Notes: generated from the sequence alone by a model not told the origin. A stretch of DNA of 64,000 nt from Varanus komodoensis (GCF_004798865.1 NW_025335922.1:8161858-8225857), one strand, 5' to 3'. Counted from the first letter of the stretch, positions 36,761 to 48,734 are shown. Translations and numbers: made by a program.

Positions 36761-38170
36761 AAAGAAACATCCAAGAGAGAAGCAGGGCTGTGAAGCGGCC
36801 CACAAACAACACCTGCACCCTAGACTGAGCAAGACACACCTGGTCTTTTCCACTGTGGTGAGAAGTACTGTATATTGATTTAATTTACAATACTTTCTAA
36901 TTTTGTAGCTCTATACATTAAATCCATTTTGGCCAATTGAAGTCCTCCTTTTCTATGTATTTCCTCTTTTGTCTGTCTGTCTGATGATTCAAATGCACCC
37001 ACCCTAGAATCCGTTCTGCATGCATGAGTAAGTTTTATTTTTTTTCTTGTAAACCACCCTGGGAAAGTGATTGAAGCGTGGTATTTAAAAACCACACCTC
37101 AGATAGGTAAATGTGGTTATCCCCTGTCACATTCACAAAGCAAAATGGTTCATGGTAGCAGTGTTTGAAACAGATCAATCATCTGGGAAGGCTGCACCTC
37201 CTGCAAACAAACCGGGGGCACTGCACCCCCACCTCCCCTGCCCCGGCCTGCGTTTCACAGTGTCAGTGCGGCGCCAGATGTGTGATGGTGGAAAGCAGCA
37301 GAGCAGCTGCTCTGTGTGCGTGTGTGCGCGCGTGAGCAAGGGGTGGGGTGGGGTGGGGTGGGGGCCAGGCACAAATGCACCTTATGGAGATTTCCAAGGC
37401 CACCCATGATGAGCCATATCTTTCTTGTCTGGATTCCTGTTCCTCGAGACCCACATGAATTACTCTGTTGAGTTAAAAGAGGGTAGGAAGTTATAGGAAC
37501 TGAGGCCTAAATTAATGGGAGAAAGCTGACGAATGGAAGTGCTAGCCAGGCTGCAGAGGAAACACTTCTCTTCAGGAAGTGAAACAAACATGAAGGAGTA
37601 CCTGGCATGTGTGTGCTTGTATCTTTGGTGTGGAGGAAGTCAGGCATGCTTTGATGGGGTGCCAGTTGTGGTTGTTTTGTAACAGAGATTAATGTCCTGT
37701 ATGAACTGACTGACTTTACTATATACAGGTCATCAAAGAAGCCAGTAGGAAGACAGGATCACACAGCAAGACTTGGAAGTGGAAAGTCTTTGAAATGTCT
37801 CATTAACAGCAGCAAAAAGAAAAAGAAACCCTGCCAATAGTTTCAAGTAATGCTTTCAGATAACATGAAACACACATGGATTTTTTCAGCAGATAATTGC
37901 TGGATTTGTACTTTTTAAGATGTAGATGTCTTATTTTTAAAAAATGTATCTGAATGTTAATTTGCAAAATGTGACTTCTAATAATTATGTAACTCGTGCA
38001 ATAATCCATCTGCTTGTGACCTACAAGCCGCATTAGCTAGAACTATAATTCTATTTCCAGGTAATTGTACAGGCTTAACAGATTCCTTAAAGAGAAGCAG
38101 GTTCCAAGGAAGTCAAAATTGTCCAAATACTGTTGCTGAAACCTCTTACATGACTTGATCAGAGAAGAGG
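36761..38170. other. Upstream flank with G-rich and Z-DNA-type tract
   Basis: The only feature noted is the TGTGTGCGCGCG and (GGGGT)n tract at 37312-37365, listed separately. No gene seen. Confidence 0.45.
37312..37365 (+). repeat. Alternating GT/GC tract next to (GGGGT)n, G-quadruplex candidate
   Basis: GTGTGCGTGTGTGCGCGCGTG is alternating purine-pyrimidine. It is followed within six bases by five G4-5 runs spaced by single T residues (37340-37364). Confidence 0.9.
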
Positions 38171-38175
38171 AGATG

Positions 38176-38412
38176 GTTTTATTTTATTTATTTATTTATT
38201 TATTTATTTAAGATATTTGTATGGCATCCTTTGCAAGATCCTCAGGACGGCTTACACAAATAAAATTCCAAAGTACAATAATATAATATAAATAAATTGA
38301 CAACCCACTCTGGCTGCAAATTAAAATACAGTAATAAAACTCAATATTAAAACTTATTAAAATATAAGTTTCAAATAAAAAGGTCTTAACCTGGCGCCAA
38401 AAAAAGGTTCCC
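38176..38412 (-). mobile_element. L2-like LINE 3' end, reversed
   Basis: An (ATTT)n tail, TGGCATCCTTTGCAAGATCC, CCTCAGGACGGCTTACACAA and AAATAAAAAGGTCTTAACCTGG match the 18205-18460 copy. Confidence 0.85.
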
Positions 38413-39000
38413 ACTTCTTGAGAGATAGGCAGGGAGGAAGTGCATATAAAGATTCACCAAAGGGCTACCTGCAGGTACAGATTACTCAGATTCACTTTCA
38501 TAGGCAAAAGATTTCCTTTATGGGCATATTGTATACGAAACCTGGACATTTATTTTCTGTGGGCAATAACTCTGCAAGCATTCAGGTTATACAGAAACTT
38601 TCATCATGCAAAAGTGTTCTGAATAACTCTCAGGCTTACATTCCCTGTCAGCAACTAATTTTTCATGGAGGGAGGTTAGTACCTCAATTGCCTTCTGCTA
38701 AAGTGAACTGCTTGGCACACTCTGCTGCCATTTTCTTCCTACTTTTTCACCTCTAGAGTGGCAATAAGATGGGACACTTTTCAATGTGCTCCAAAGGATG
38801 CCCCCACCCCCTTTCAAGAAGAACTTTTCCTTGCTTAAGCTGATGATCCTGGGTCAAAGCTACTGCAGCCTTTAATCATTCTCCAGCTGAAAGTATGGAT
38901 TACACCCAGTGCAAGTTTCTGGAACTCAATTTAGTAGCAGAGACATTGGTGTAAAAACTTATGACTTAAGCCCCATTAAAATCAATTCCCAGAGGGGTAG
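38413..39000. other. Upstream flank, nothing recognised
   Basis: Open frames at 38418-38756 have no coding support. No repeat recognised. Confidence 0.45.
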
Positions 39001-39004
39001 CCAC

Positions 39005-39100
39005 AAATAACCAAGTGCCCCATAGCACCTTAAGGACACCTATATAATTGACACAGCCTTTTATGGCCTGCAGTCTACTTAGGAAGTTCATCCTGCAGAT
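39005..39100. repeat. ACTTTAAAGACTAACAGATT-type repeat, decayed
   Basis: CCCCATAGCACCTTAAGGAC and GCAGTCTACTTAGGAAGTTCATC resemble the repeats at 16690 and 50290. Confidence 0.4.
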
Positions 39101-39237
39101 ACTTTTATCCTGCAATTTCTCCGGCTTGTTTGTGTAAACTTATCCGGAGGCAGTGTTTGTCCAGACAACGTCCTCTTGCATTTGTAACCCTCATGTGTTT
39201 TCTTACCACTTCTTCCAACTCTTTTCTTACTGCAACT

Positions 39238-39951
39238 ATTGTGTTTTCCCGAAAAGAAGATCTAACCGGAAAATTTATTTATTTATTTATTTATTTATTA
39301 AAACATTTTTATGCCGCCCCATTCGCCGAAGCCTCAGGGCAGCTTACAACAATAAAATAAGCCCTAGCATAATTTTTCAGGATATTCGTAATATAAGCTG
39401 CCTTATAAGCTACCCCAAAAATAAGCCCCAGTTAAGATCGTCAGCCAAACTGATGGGGAAACATGGTAGTATGTCCGTTGTAACACACAACAGATGTATT
39501 GAATTATAAAATAATAATGTTAATATATAATTAAATATAAATAAATAATATTGTTGACATTAATACTTAAAATAAATGATAATATACATTATAATTAAGT
39601 ATTTGTAAATACCGAAGCAGGCGCTTTTGGACGAGAGGTAAACGGATGAATGTAAACAGATGAATGCGAGACTTACTGCCGAATGACCTATCAGAGTACA
39701 GACACAACACACGAATAATATCAATACATTGTGTGTTGTAACGGATGTACTTAATGCATGGATGCAAGATGGATGCAAAAAGAAAGAACCATTCTGTCAA
39801 GTACAAGAAAGGAATCATGGAGGACTCTCGAGGCAAGAATCTTATGGCTTTCGGAAGAAAAAATAAGACATCACCTGAAAATAAGCCCTAATGTGTCTTT
39901 TGGAGTAAAACTTAATATAAGACCCGGCCTTATTTTCGGGGAAACACGGTA
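39238..39951 (+). mobile_element. TA-flanked DNA element (Tc1/mariner, pogo-like), non-autonomous
   Basis: The ends are inverted: TTGTGTTTTCCCGAAAA at the left and, on the other strand, CCGTGTTTCCCCGAAAA at the right, with TA on each side (39236-39237 and 39952-39953). Inside, ATAAGCCCTAG, ATAAGCCCCAG and ATAAGCCCTAA motifs repeat near both ends. Near the right end, from 39769, a 40-codon frame reads MDAKRKNHSVKYKKGIMEDS and RGKNLMAFGRKNK, which looks like the N-terminal helix-turn-helix of a pogo/Tigger-type transposase cut short by the right terminus. The AT-rich centre is noncoding. An L2 tail is nested at 39277-39358. Confidence 0.75.
39277..39358 (-). mobile_element. L2-like 3' tail nested inside the DNA element
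   Basis: (TTTA)n followed by TTATGCCGCCCCATTCGCCG and AAGCCTCAGGGCAGCTTACA is the last 80 bp of an L2-like LINE, reversed. It interrupts the DNA element's ACCGGAAAA|ATAAGCCC sequence, so it arrived later. Confidence 0.85.
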
Positions 39952-39959
39952 CTACAAAA

Positions 39960-42900
39960 CCCTGTTAAGGAGGGAAGAATGGACTAGATTCTCAATGTCC
40001 TTTGATTGGTAGCACTAGGATTAGCCCCATCTTTGTCTGGATTCAACCCACCATGTTCTGACATAACTGAGATAGCCACAAAGAAGGTCGCAGTGGCTCC
40101 AGCCCTGAACTCAGTGGTGCTCTCATATGGTCACAGACCCCACCAACAAATTCTCTGGGAGGACCTTGAAACCCAAAAGATCCTGTCAGCGGCCCTGGAA
40201 GCTTGCAGAGGGGGCAGAGAGGGGGATGCTAATGTAACAGGCTGGTTCACATGAAATCTAATCTCAAACGGAAGTATCCCAAGCCAGGCTCCCAAAGGCT
40301 ATCAGCATGCATCACACCAGTCAAACACTCATCAATAAAGAAGAAATATTTTCTGGGAAAAAAACTAATCCCTGGGGACACCTTTGATTTACCGTCTCCT
40401 CTATCTGGTGCTGTAAATTGATCTTACCGACTTCCCATCTCCTCTCAAATGCAACCGGCTTCCGCCCAGTGCTATGAGAGTCATTTACATTGACAAGTGT
40501 ATCCAGCACAGGCATCAGTGAATCCCTTTTCTCTCCCTCAACAAAACAGCTTTTGTGCCTTTAAAGCCTGAAGCAGTCTTTGATTTCAGCAGGAGACATT
40601 CTGTCTAAAAGTCAGTTTTGCTCGGGTTTTTGAATGAGAGGAGTAGATATGTCAAGACAGGAAGCACAGCCTTTCCTTTGTGCCTGAAAGTTGCTGTGGC
40701 ATCCATGTGCGTTCACTTGCTCCAATGCCCTACATTCCCCCACAAACATGCACACAAATTATGTCACTTGAAAAATTAATGACCCCCATGCCACTCCGTG
40801 CATTCAAGTGCCTGAGCCGCTGAGCACAGATCTGGGCAAGCTTTGCATAATTGTCACGCAGGGGCCAAGGCGGCTCCCCCGTTTGCTTTATATTAGAATC
40901 CTAGAATAGTAGAGGGGCCCAACCCCCAATGGTTGGCTTTGCATGTCGGGCCGGGAGGGCTTCAGGGCTGCAAGATCCGCCCCCCCCCCCCATAGCAAGC
41001 ACCCTGAAATTCACCTAGGACAAAAGGATGTGCAGTCGGAATTGGCGCCCAATTAAATTCAGAGCCCAGGAATTTGCTGTGACTGCCAAAATGAAAGGGA
41101 ACTCACAATCCAAGGGTGCAGCACCTATTTCAAACCAAGGGCCAAATTCCAGTTTGGAGATGATTTAGGAGGCAGCATTCCAGGCTGGCAAGACCAAAGG
41201 CAAATAGACAGCACCAACCCCAATCCTCCCTGCACAAAGTCCAGTATATTTCTGCTTAAAGGCATTGCAGCTTTTTCAGAATGTGGGGTGAAGGTGGGGG
41301 AGGCTGCCCAATGATTGCCGGTAAGGAGGGGGTTCCACACTTTGGAGAATGCCAGAGGGGCAGGTTGGGACCCCGACCCAGTCAGATCTTGTGCTTGGAC
41401 CTGGGTTCTGCACCTGTGTCACAGTCTTTTCACACACAACTTGCACTCCTAGTTACCCCAAGTTTTTAAAAAATTGACACCAAATGTGAGGATGGTGGTG
41501 GTGAAGGCGTTTCGTTGCTGCTGTTATGAAACAGGAGACAGAAAACACTGCCAGGCTGCAAATGACTCAGAGATTTATCTATAAATCCAGATTTATCTCC
41601 ATAGCCACCCCCAGTAGGCATATATTTTGAAATGTTACAAACTGATGATGTGATCAAAGCACCTGATGTTGTAAAAAGTAAAAGGTACAGGTCCCTAACC
41701 CGTGTTGCTTACACAGCAAAATTCAACACAATGAAGTCAACATAAGAAAGTGATTAAAATTTAACATATTCCCTCCTACACACACACACACTTTCAATAA
41801 GATACATGACATTCTTCATTGTTAGTATAAAAGTATATAACAAAAATCACAGAAATTTAACTTTATAAAATATTAAAAATATTATCTCATGTGTTCCACA
41901 GGTTAAGAACCTGTGGGTATTGTGATTTTTGATGTGGCTGAAGTATGAACAAGAAATTTTATTTTTGTTGATGGGAAAATAACAGCCAATAAATGTTATG
42001 ACATTACTGAATATTATTGGTCTTAAAAAGGAGCATTGCGAGGCATCATCCTTTGACCACTGAATAAAGACTTTTACATGCTTGTGGTTAAAAAACTTTA
42101 TCTGACTTTTCTTCCAAGCATAACTGATCAGGCTTTTCCATGCATTGTTTTTAAATAACCTGAATTTTAGAATTATTATTTCTAATTTTAACTTCACGTA
42201 AACAGACTGGTTTATTATATTTAGGTTCTGGAAAGTCAGTACCAATTTATCCCCTTCTCACACATACAGAGATAAGCTTCTTCAGATGCTTCCCTCCCCT
42301 CCTATGTTCAGTAACACTGTAATCTTAAGTTTAGATGGAACAATGGCTCCAGTTCCCAGCAGGTTGGGAACCTGCATAGGACTGCATCTTAAATGTGTGG
42401 CTGAAGGGCAGGGCTGTCCCTTGCAATTGTTCCTTCCCCAGGAAGGCTGCAACTGCTGATCCTGCTCAATGGAGGCCACAGCATCATGGACAAAGCTAAT
42501 GGGCACGATCCCATGCTCCCTTCACAAATTTAGCAGATATATATGGGGTTGTCTAAAGAGCACTACAGTCCACTGAATACAACACTCCTATTTAGGTACT
42601 TGTTATTTCTGCATTTTCATCAAACTTTTCAGACAATTATTGGCTTCTCAACACAAAGCATTTACGGTTTGCTTGTTACTGATCGCTCCTTGTGATCCTT
42701 CACACACAATAGTTTACATGACTTTGTTATCCTCCAGGGCTTCTTCCATGTTATTCAGGAATCTCCAATGCTTTTTTTAAGACTGAAGAGAATGCCCTTG
42801 TTTCTCCCTAAAAGGTTCAGAAATGGCTGAGTAAATTAGCAATTCCGCTGTATCATGCTCCCACCTTGTGCTTCTGGAGTGGAATGCATGGAAAGGCAGA

Positions 42901-43435
42901 GAAAGAAAAGAGCCAGAGAAAAACCATGTCTAACAGGCTGTCCGACTCTTGCAAAGAAAATGGAAGCAGCAGTTTTGGAAAAGGAGCAGGGTAATCGCTC
43001 TTGCAGAGAAATCTGCTGTCTCTCAAAGTTAATTTAAAAAGAGAAAGGGAGACAGACCCTACTGTCAGGTTCTGAAAAATGAGAAGACATACAAACCAAG
43101 AGGAATGGCAGGGACAGGAAAAGGAGAAGGATCAGATTTTCATGTTGATCTTTCCTTGGTGTTCTTGCTCAAATACGAATCAGTGGCTCTTGTTCCCTTG
43201 GCCAACAGAAGCACCACGGCCTTCTTTCTCCTTACTGCTGCAGTTCCAAGACTACAGGTAGCAGAAGCCAAGCCAAGTGCTCTGTAGGGCAGAGGGGAAA
43301 AGGAAGCTCTCTGCAGTTGCTCCGTCTCAGGAAGAGAGATGGGCCGATTTGGTCTCCCCCTTGGCTTGATTTCTGGGCAATGGGGCACAGACTCCCATGG
43401 CTAATGGCAGACACTAAGGTGTGTTCCCCAGTACA
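39960..43435. other. Upstream flank, mostly unrecognised
   Basis: A C12 run lies at about 40980-40991. A possible 40-50 bp CR1 end (AGAATCCTAGAATAGTAGAGG) lies at about 40894-40930. The 41,850-42,250 part is AT-rich. No gene recognised; the 132-codon minus frame at 41847-42245 is low-complexity. Confidence 0.45.
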
Positions 43436-43439
43436 AAAG

Positions 43440-43656
43440 CAGCTGCCGGTTCATTAAGCATCATTTTAACTGTTAATATTATTGGATTTTATCTGGCCAG
43501 GGCGACTTATTTTATATTATTTTTTTATATTTTAACTTAATGTTTGCATCTTAGAAACATTTTAACTTAATGTTATAACTTAATGTTTGTATTTTAATTT
43601 AATGTTGTGAGCCTCCCCGAGGCTTCGGTGAATGGGGTTGCATAAAAATGTTTTAA

Positions 43657-43687
<31 letters not shown>
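43440..43687 (+). mobile_element. L2-like LINE 3' end
   Basis: GTGAGCCTCCCCGAGGCTTC, GGTGAATGGGGTTGCATAAA and an (AAAT)n tail of about 35 bp are typical. The 3' UTR contains three TTTTAACTTAATGTT units (43530-43590), an internal tandem growth. Confidence 0.85.
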
Positions 43688-43689
<2 letters not shown>

Positions 43690-44180
43690 CCCATGCATAG
43701 CCATTTTAGGAACTTCAGCCAAGTCATTGGACTTCCTTCCTTTCAGAAAGCTAACTTACTCATTGCACAGCAACTAATCTGGGGTTTTCCACCTAGTCAG
43801 TGCACACTCAGCAAGCTGGCCTGGCTGACAGGGATATCTGCATGATATGTTGGCAAACGCAGGGCTGGCAGCAAAGCTAGGCATGGCAAAGCACCTGCTG
43901 AAGACCCACGCCTCAGGAGGGCTACAATGCCAAGAGCTCCCTGGAGTTGTTCCTCCACCTCCCCATTGCCATCAGTTTGTTCACTTGCCCCTCACTCTGG
44001 CCAGGCGACTGCCATGGTGAGAGGAGGAGGAAGAGGTGCCACTCTCTGCTTGCTCTCACCCTGTCGAGCAAGCAAGTGGGGACCATGATGAGAAACAGGC
44101 AGAGGAGCAAGAGAAACTGGTGTTGAGGCAGCTGAGAAGCAGCCTGGGTGGTGAGGTGCCTGGAAGCCTAGAACCAGTCC
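43690..44180. other. Upstream flank, nothing recognised
   Basis: No element recognised. Confidence 0.45.
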
Positions 44181-44184
44181 TAGC

Positions 44185-44370
44185 AGGAATGGTTGAAACA
44201 GCTGGGTCTGCTTAAGCGGAGAAAATTAAGGGCAGAGATGCTAGTGATCTTCAAATATTTGAAAGGTTGTCAGGCAGAGCACAGAACAAGCTCCTCTGCT
44301 GTTCCAGAGTGAAAATCTAGAACCAAAAGGTGGATGTTTCAGGGAAGCAGATTTCAATTTAAGCTTAGGA
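44185..44370 (+). mobile_element. CR1-like LINE fragment
   Basis: CTGGGTCTGCTTAAGCGGAG, GATGCTAGTGATCTTCAAATA and AGCAGATTTCAATTTAAGCT match the CR1 3' UTR pattern (sense orientation). Confidence 0.7.
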
Positions 44371-45000
44371 AAAACATCCATCAGCCCTGTGGAAAGAATT
44401 GATCAATTCCCTGCCTGCACACAGACACTTCCCCACCCATCCAGCATTCCTGAATCCTTGTGTGTCGTGTCTTTTTAGACTGCGAATCTGTGGGCTGGTT
44501 TACTTCACTATATCTGAGTCTATCTAGAAATGTTTTTGGCTGAGAAGAGTATAAAAATACTTGAATAAATGCACCAACAAGCAAACAGTATCAAGATAAT
44601 ATCAAGAAAGTCAAGGCAATTTAGGGCTTCCCAACATTGACTGGGGAACAATAGGATTATTTGGAGTCCCTGTCCCATTCCCATCCCAGCTGGCATGGAG
44701 AGAACAGCAGTGGCTGAATCTCTGGGGTCAGAGGTCAGCCTGGGAAAGGGCCGAAGGGGCACTGTGGAGGAGGTAGGGCCACAGGACCCTCCCCCTTACC
44801 TCCCCCTTCCACAGAGCTCCATCCAGACAGCCACAAAAGGCTGCCGAGATGAAATCCAGGGAGCAAAGCACGGGATGGCCAGGACTGCTGCCAGTGCACC
44901 TTGAACCTTGCATTGGGTGTGCACAAGCCTCCATGCTCAGGCATTTGCTTGCATCAAAGACAAACAACACAGGATCACACCCTTTGCCAGTTCCATTTTA
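44371..45000. other. Upstream flank, nothing recognised
   Basis: No element recognised. Confidence 0.4.
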
Positions 45001-45001
45001 C

Positions 45002-45485
45002 CATAAGAACATAAGAAAAACTACACTGGATCAGACCAAAGGTCCATCTAGTTCTCCATTCCAGGCACACGGTGGCAAACTGGCTGCCCACAGGCTCCCT
45101 CAAACAGGATGGGCGCAAGGCCTCCTCCTGCCCAAGTTCCTCAGCAACTGGGGTAAAGCAGGCACACCACCTCCGGTGAAGGAGGCCACACACAGCAGCC
45201 CCACAAGGCCAGTAGCCACCAGCAGCCTCCTCCCGCATGAATCCGTCCAATCCCCTTTTAAAGCCTTCCAGTTCGGCCACCATCACCATTTCCCATGGCA
45301 GCAAATGCCACAGCAAATTAACTATACCTAGTGTGAAGAAGTACTTCTTTTTATTTCTCCAAAGCCTCCCATGAATCAGTTGCCTCCAGCTTCAAGTGTC
45401 ATGGGAGAGGAAGAAAGATGTCCCTCTGCTTTCTTCATACTATGCATTATTTTAAACATCTTTGTCACATCTCATCTTAGTGGCC
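45002..45485 (-). mobile_element. CR1-like LINE 3' part, reversed
   Basis: CATAAGAACATAAGAAAAAC, GGATCAGACCAAAGGTCCATC, CAGCAAATGCCACAGCAAAT and TCACATCTCATCTTAG follow the CR1 3' region on the minus strand for nearly 480 bp. Confidence 0.8.
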
Positions 45486-45489
45486 GTTT

Positions 45490-45655
45490 TTCTAAGCTTT
45501 TTCGTCGTTGAGGCTCCATTGGTGAGAGTGTTCAAAGATAGGCTGGACATGCACATGGTGGGCATGTCGTGAGTGGAGCCGGCTGGAGCCAGGGGTCAGA
45601 CTAGATGGCCCGGGAGCCCCCTTCTGACTCACTCTGTTTCTATGTTTTAAACAGG
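45490..45655 (+). mobile_element. CR1-like LINE 3' end
   Basis: CATTGGTGAGAGTGTTCAAA, GACTAGATGGCCCGGGAGCC and CTGTTTCTATGTTTT form a sense CR1 3' end. It abuts the reversed copy at 45002-45485, so two CR1 insertions lie tail to tail or one entered the other. Confidence 0.8.
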
Positions 45656-46380
45656 CCTGCCTGTAGCTGCTCCTCACAGGGAAGTTGCTTCAGCCCCCTG
45701 TTCAGCTTCAGCAGAATCTTGGGTTCCTGAACATGTGCCAAGCTAATGGGGTGCAGCAGTTGCAATTTATTAAATAGTTCCTGATGCATTTCAGGTATCA
45801 TGAGCAGGGGAAGTTGGTCAGCCCCTAAACAGAAGCTCAGCTGCATCTGCTTCTAAACATTCATCTGACAGAGGAGTGGTATTTCCAGGCATGAAGCTTC
45901 TCTCTCTACATGATGAAGGTATCTGAGATCTGCCGGGAACTCTTTATGAAATTATCATTGCACCTCATTAACTTTGCTTGCTACATTCATTTCTTGTCTG
46001 GCCTACAGCAGACTTGAATAGATTTGAATTTAGACAACACTCATCAAAGAGAATGGAAGACAGCCAGGCGAAAGACCGAAAGTTTGGCTCTGACACACTG
46101 CACTTTGTTTTAAAAAAAGAAAACATGGCAACAAAGAGAATTTGTCAGTTAAGATTTTAAAAATACCATTACTATTATTTTAGTATATTTATGAATCACT
46201 TTCAAAAATAAATGTCTAAGCAACAGACCAAACAATACAGTATTCAGTGCACAATCATAATGTAATGCAACATGCCAAGTATGAAAAAGTGTTTGGGGCA
46301 CAGGGTCAGTGGGCCAGATGCCTTCAGCGTTATTTGGGCTGGCTAAGTGACATCACCCCTTCCCCTTTATACATTATTGT
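45656..46380. other. Upstream flank, nothing recognised
   Basis: No element recognised. Confidence 0.4.
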
Positions 46381-46384
46381 TGTT

Positions 46385-46600
46385 ATTTCAACATTTATGT
46401 CCTGCCTTTTCCCTCTTACAAGGAATCCAAAGGGGACTACATAGTTCCATTTTATCCTCACATCAACCCTCTGAGGTAGATTAGGGCTGACAGCCAATGA
46501 CTGGCCCATAGACACCCAGTGAGATGCATGACCAAGCGGGGACTAGAGCCTCAATCCCCCAATCCCCCACACCACACCAGCTCTCAATCCCCCGGCTGTC
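46385..46600 (-). repeat. MIR-like tRNA-derived SINE
   Basis: ATGTCCTGCCTTTTCCCTCT, ATCAACCCTCTGAGGTAGAT and CCCAGTGAGATGCATGACCAAG match the 11250 and 59335 copies; the tRNA-like end is blurred by a CAATCCCC repeat. Confidence 0.75.
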
Positions 46601-48320
46601 CCTCAGCCACCCCCAGCCCCAACATGAAGAAGTGAGTTACCTCTCACAGGGAGCAGCTGGGATGCATGTTTAGCAAGGGCACAGGAGGAAAATGCCCACC
46701 TTCTCTGTCCCCTCTGCTGGTAGCCAGAGGAAGTGTTCCTCCAGAGGTGCCAAGCCTCTTTCAGCCCCAGGGCCAAACTCCATTTCAGGGGCCACATTCT
46801 GGGGGCGGGTTCAGCCTAAAGCCAAGGAGATTTTTATCTGAAAGCTCTACCTGCCAGTCCCTAAGCCTGTCAACCGGCCTTTCAACCAGTTTAGAATGGT
46901 GGGAGGGGAACTACAGACCAGCTGGGGTAGTGTCACCAGTCAGTTTGGAGGAAACAGGGTATGTCCAGAGGAAGGGGGCTTAGCCACCTGGGGAGCTGGA
47001 GGCCAGGTCTGGGACCCAGGCCGGTGGTCTGCCACCCTGCTTCAAAATGACCTGCCAGGGAGCGCACCTGCGAATGTTGGGTTCTTCTTAGCATGCTGAC
47101 ACGATGCCCTCACGGCCCTTGTTCTGGCTCCATTCCGGTTGGCCCAGGCAACCTGGCACTGTGGGGCAAATGCTGGGGCCCTGGGGGCCCACACTGCATG
47201 TCTCAACCCTCCCAGCCTCCTAACACGGTTTGTGCCCTTGTTCGCCCTGGTGCTACAGAAGGAAGGTGCTCTGGCCGTTGCGAACCTCCTTCGGCCAGAT
47301 GCTGGCAGACCCTCTCCCTGAGGTGCGCTGCAGCTGTTGCCTCGCTCAGGGCTTCCCTCTGTGGCACCAGGCCACCAGAGCTGGGCTGCTTTCAGCACGG
47401 CCGCTCATCCCCATCCTCTCCCCGGTGACCCAAGGACACCTTGCCCAGGGCCTGTGAAATCAGCTGCCAGCCCGCACTCCCCACTGAATTCCTTATTAAT
47501 GGGAGCCGTGCAGAGTAGCCGCAGCCAGTTCACCAGACCAGCCTGCAGCTCAAATGGCAAGAAGTGATCGTGTTATTTAAGCAATCGCAATCGTCTTCCT
47601 GGAGCTGTTGTTGGTAAGCAGACGCAGAAGAAAGCCCTGGTTGAAATTAATATTCACCTCCCCACCCCAAGAATTCTCTGATAGTAAAGAACTCCGTAAC
47701 TGAACATCTTGTGTCAGACTTTTCAGAACATTCTTTTGATGAAGAGGGATTAGGATTAGAGAATGACAAGAACAATCACCACAACCGCGCTGCAGTTCCA
47801 CGTAACTGCCGTACAGATAAATCAGCTTCTGTATCTGTTTTCTCTGCAGAGAAATAAAAAAGAATATGTACACGCACATTAGAGTATCAGGGTTGTAAGT
47901 GTGAAGGGCTGGAGATTCAAAATACAAGCTGCAGAGTTCACCCACAGCAGATGGCTTATCTTTGGGGGATGGGGTGAAGAGAAATGTTTGCTTTGGTTTG
48001 TTTTTCAGCTGCAATGGCTAAGAGCAAATGCGGAAATGTGTCCCCTGGAGTGTTTTAGTATACATTAGGGTTGCGTGACTGTTGTGAATGGCAAAGCCAC
48101 AGGTCTTGTTACAGAGTAAACACCTTCAAGGTACCAGCGCGGAATTTGTCAAACAAACAAGAACACTAATTTGATCATTAAACACTGCCTTAAGATTGCC
48201 CACAAGAGTTGCGTCCCACCAGTGACCTGGAAATGCAAACACCTTGAGGCCCTCCACTTCTCTGGTTACATTTTTCCTGCACAGGGGGAATATCTATCCG
48301 CCTGCAACCGCTGTATATGG
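46600..48320. other. GC-richer upstream flank, no gene called
   Basis: Between about 46.6 and 47.55 kb the GC content is clearly higher and open frames overlap on both strands (for example 47042-47398 minus, 47093-47428 plus). No residue pattern matches a family I know and CpG density is only moderate. Confidence 0.4.
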
Positions 48321-48324
48321 CGCG

Positions 48325-48650
48325 TGCCCCCTGGTCCATCTAGCTCAGAATGGCCTGCTTTAACATGACGTGGCACGAATGTGTCTCATTGGCATGGATC
48401 TTTGGCAGACTGAAGATTGGAGGAAAGGGCTTTATCCCAGCAGGCCTGTGCACCCCATCTGCTTCGACCAGCCACAGGAAGTCCTCCTTGACCCAGCCCT
48501 TCCAGTCCCCTTGCTAGTTCCTGAGTATCTCCTGTTATTTATGACATGGGTCAAGATTTCTGGTTCAGATCTTTCCCAGCCATACCTAGAGCAGCCCTGG
48601 ATTGATCCAGAACCTTCTGCATGCTGAGCATGTTCTCCACCATGGAGGTC
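48325..48650 (-). repeat. Squamate-type tRNA-related SINE, reversed or composite
   Basis: CCCCTGGTCCATCTAGCTCAG, TCAGATCTTTCCCAGCCATA, CCTAGAGCAGCCCTGGATTG and AACCTTCTGCATGCTGAGCA make up a repeat common in squamates. The last part is the complement of a tRNA-like head. The strand is set by that head. Confidence 0.55.
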
Positions 48651-48734
48651 AAGGCCCAGGGTCCCTACAGAACTGTTTGTCCACCAGTCTTCTCATTCCC
48701 CTTCCACCTGCACCATCCCAGGTAGGCTTATTGC

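Noticed and set aside
40894-40935. Possible CR1 end, AGAATCCTAGAATAGTAGAGG
   Set aside because: Only about 40 bp match, too short to call as a feature with confidence.
47577-48014. 145-codon minus-strand open frame
   Set aside because: No recognisable domain; I considered an exon of a neighbouring transporter gene but saw no matching motif.
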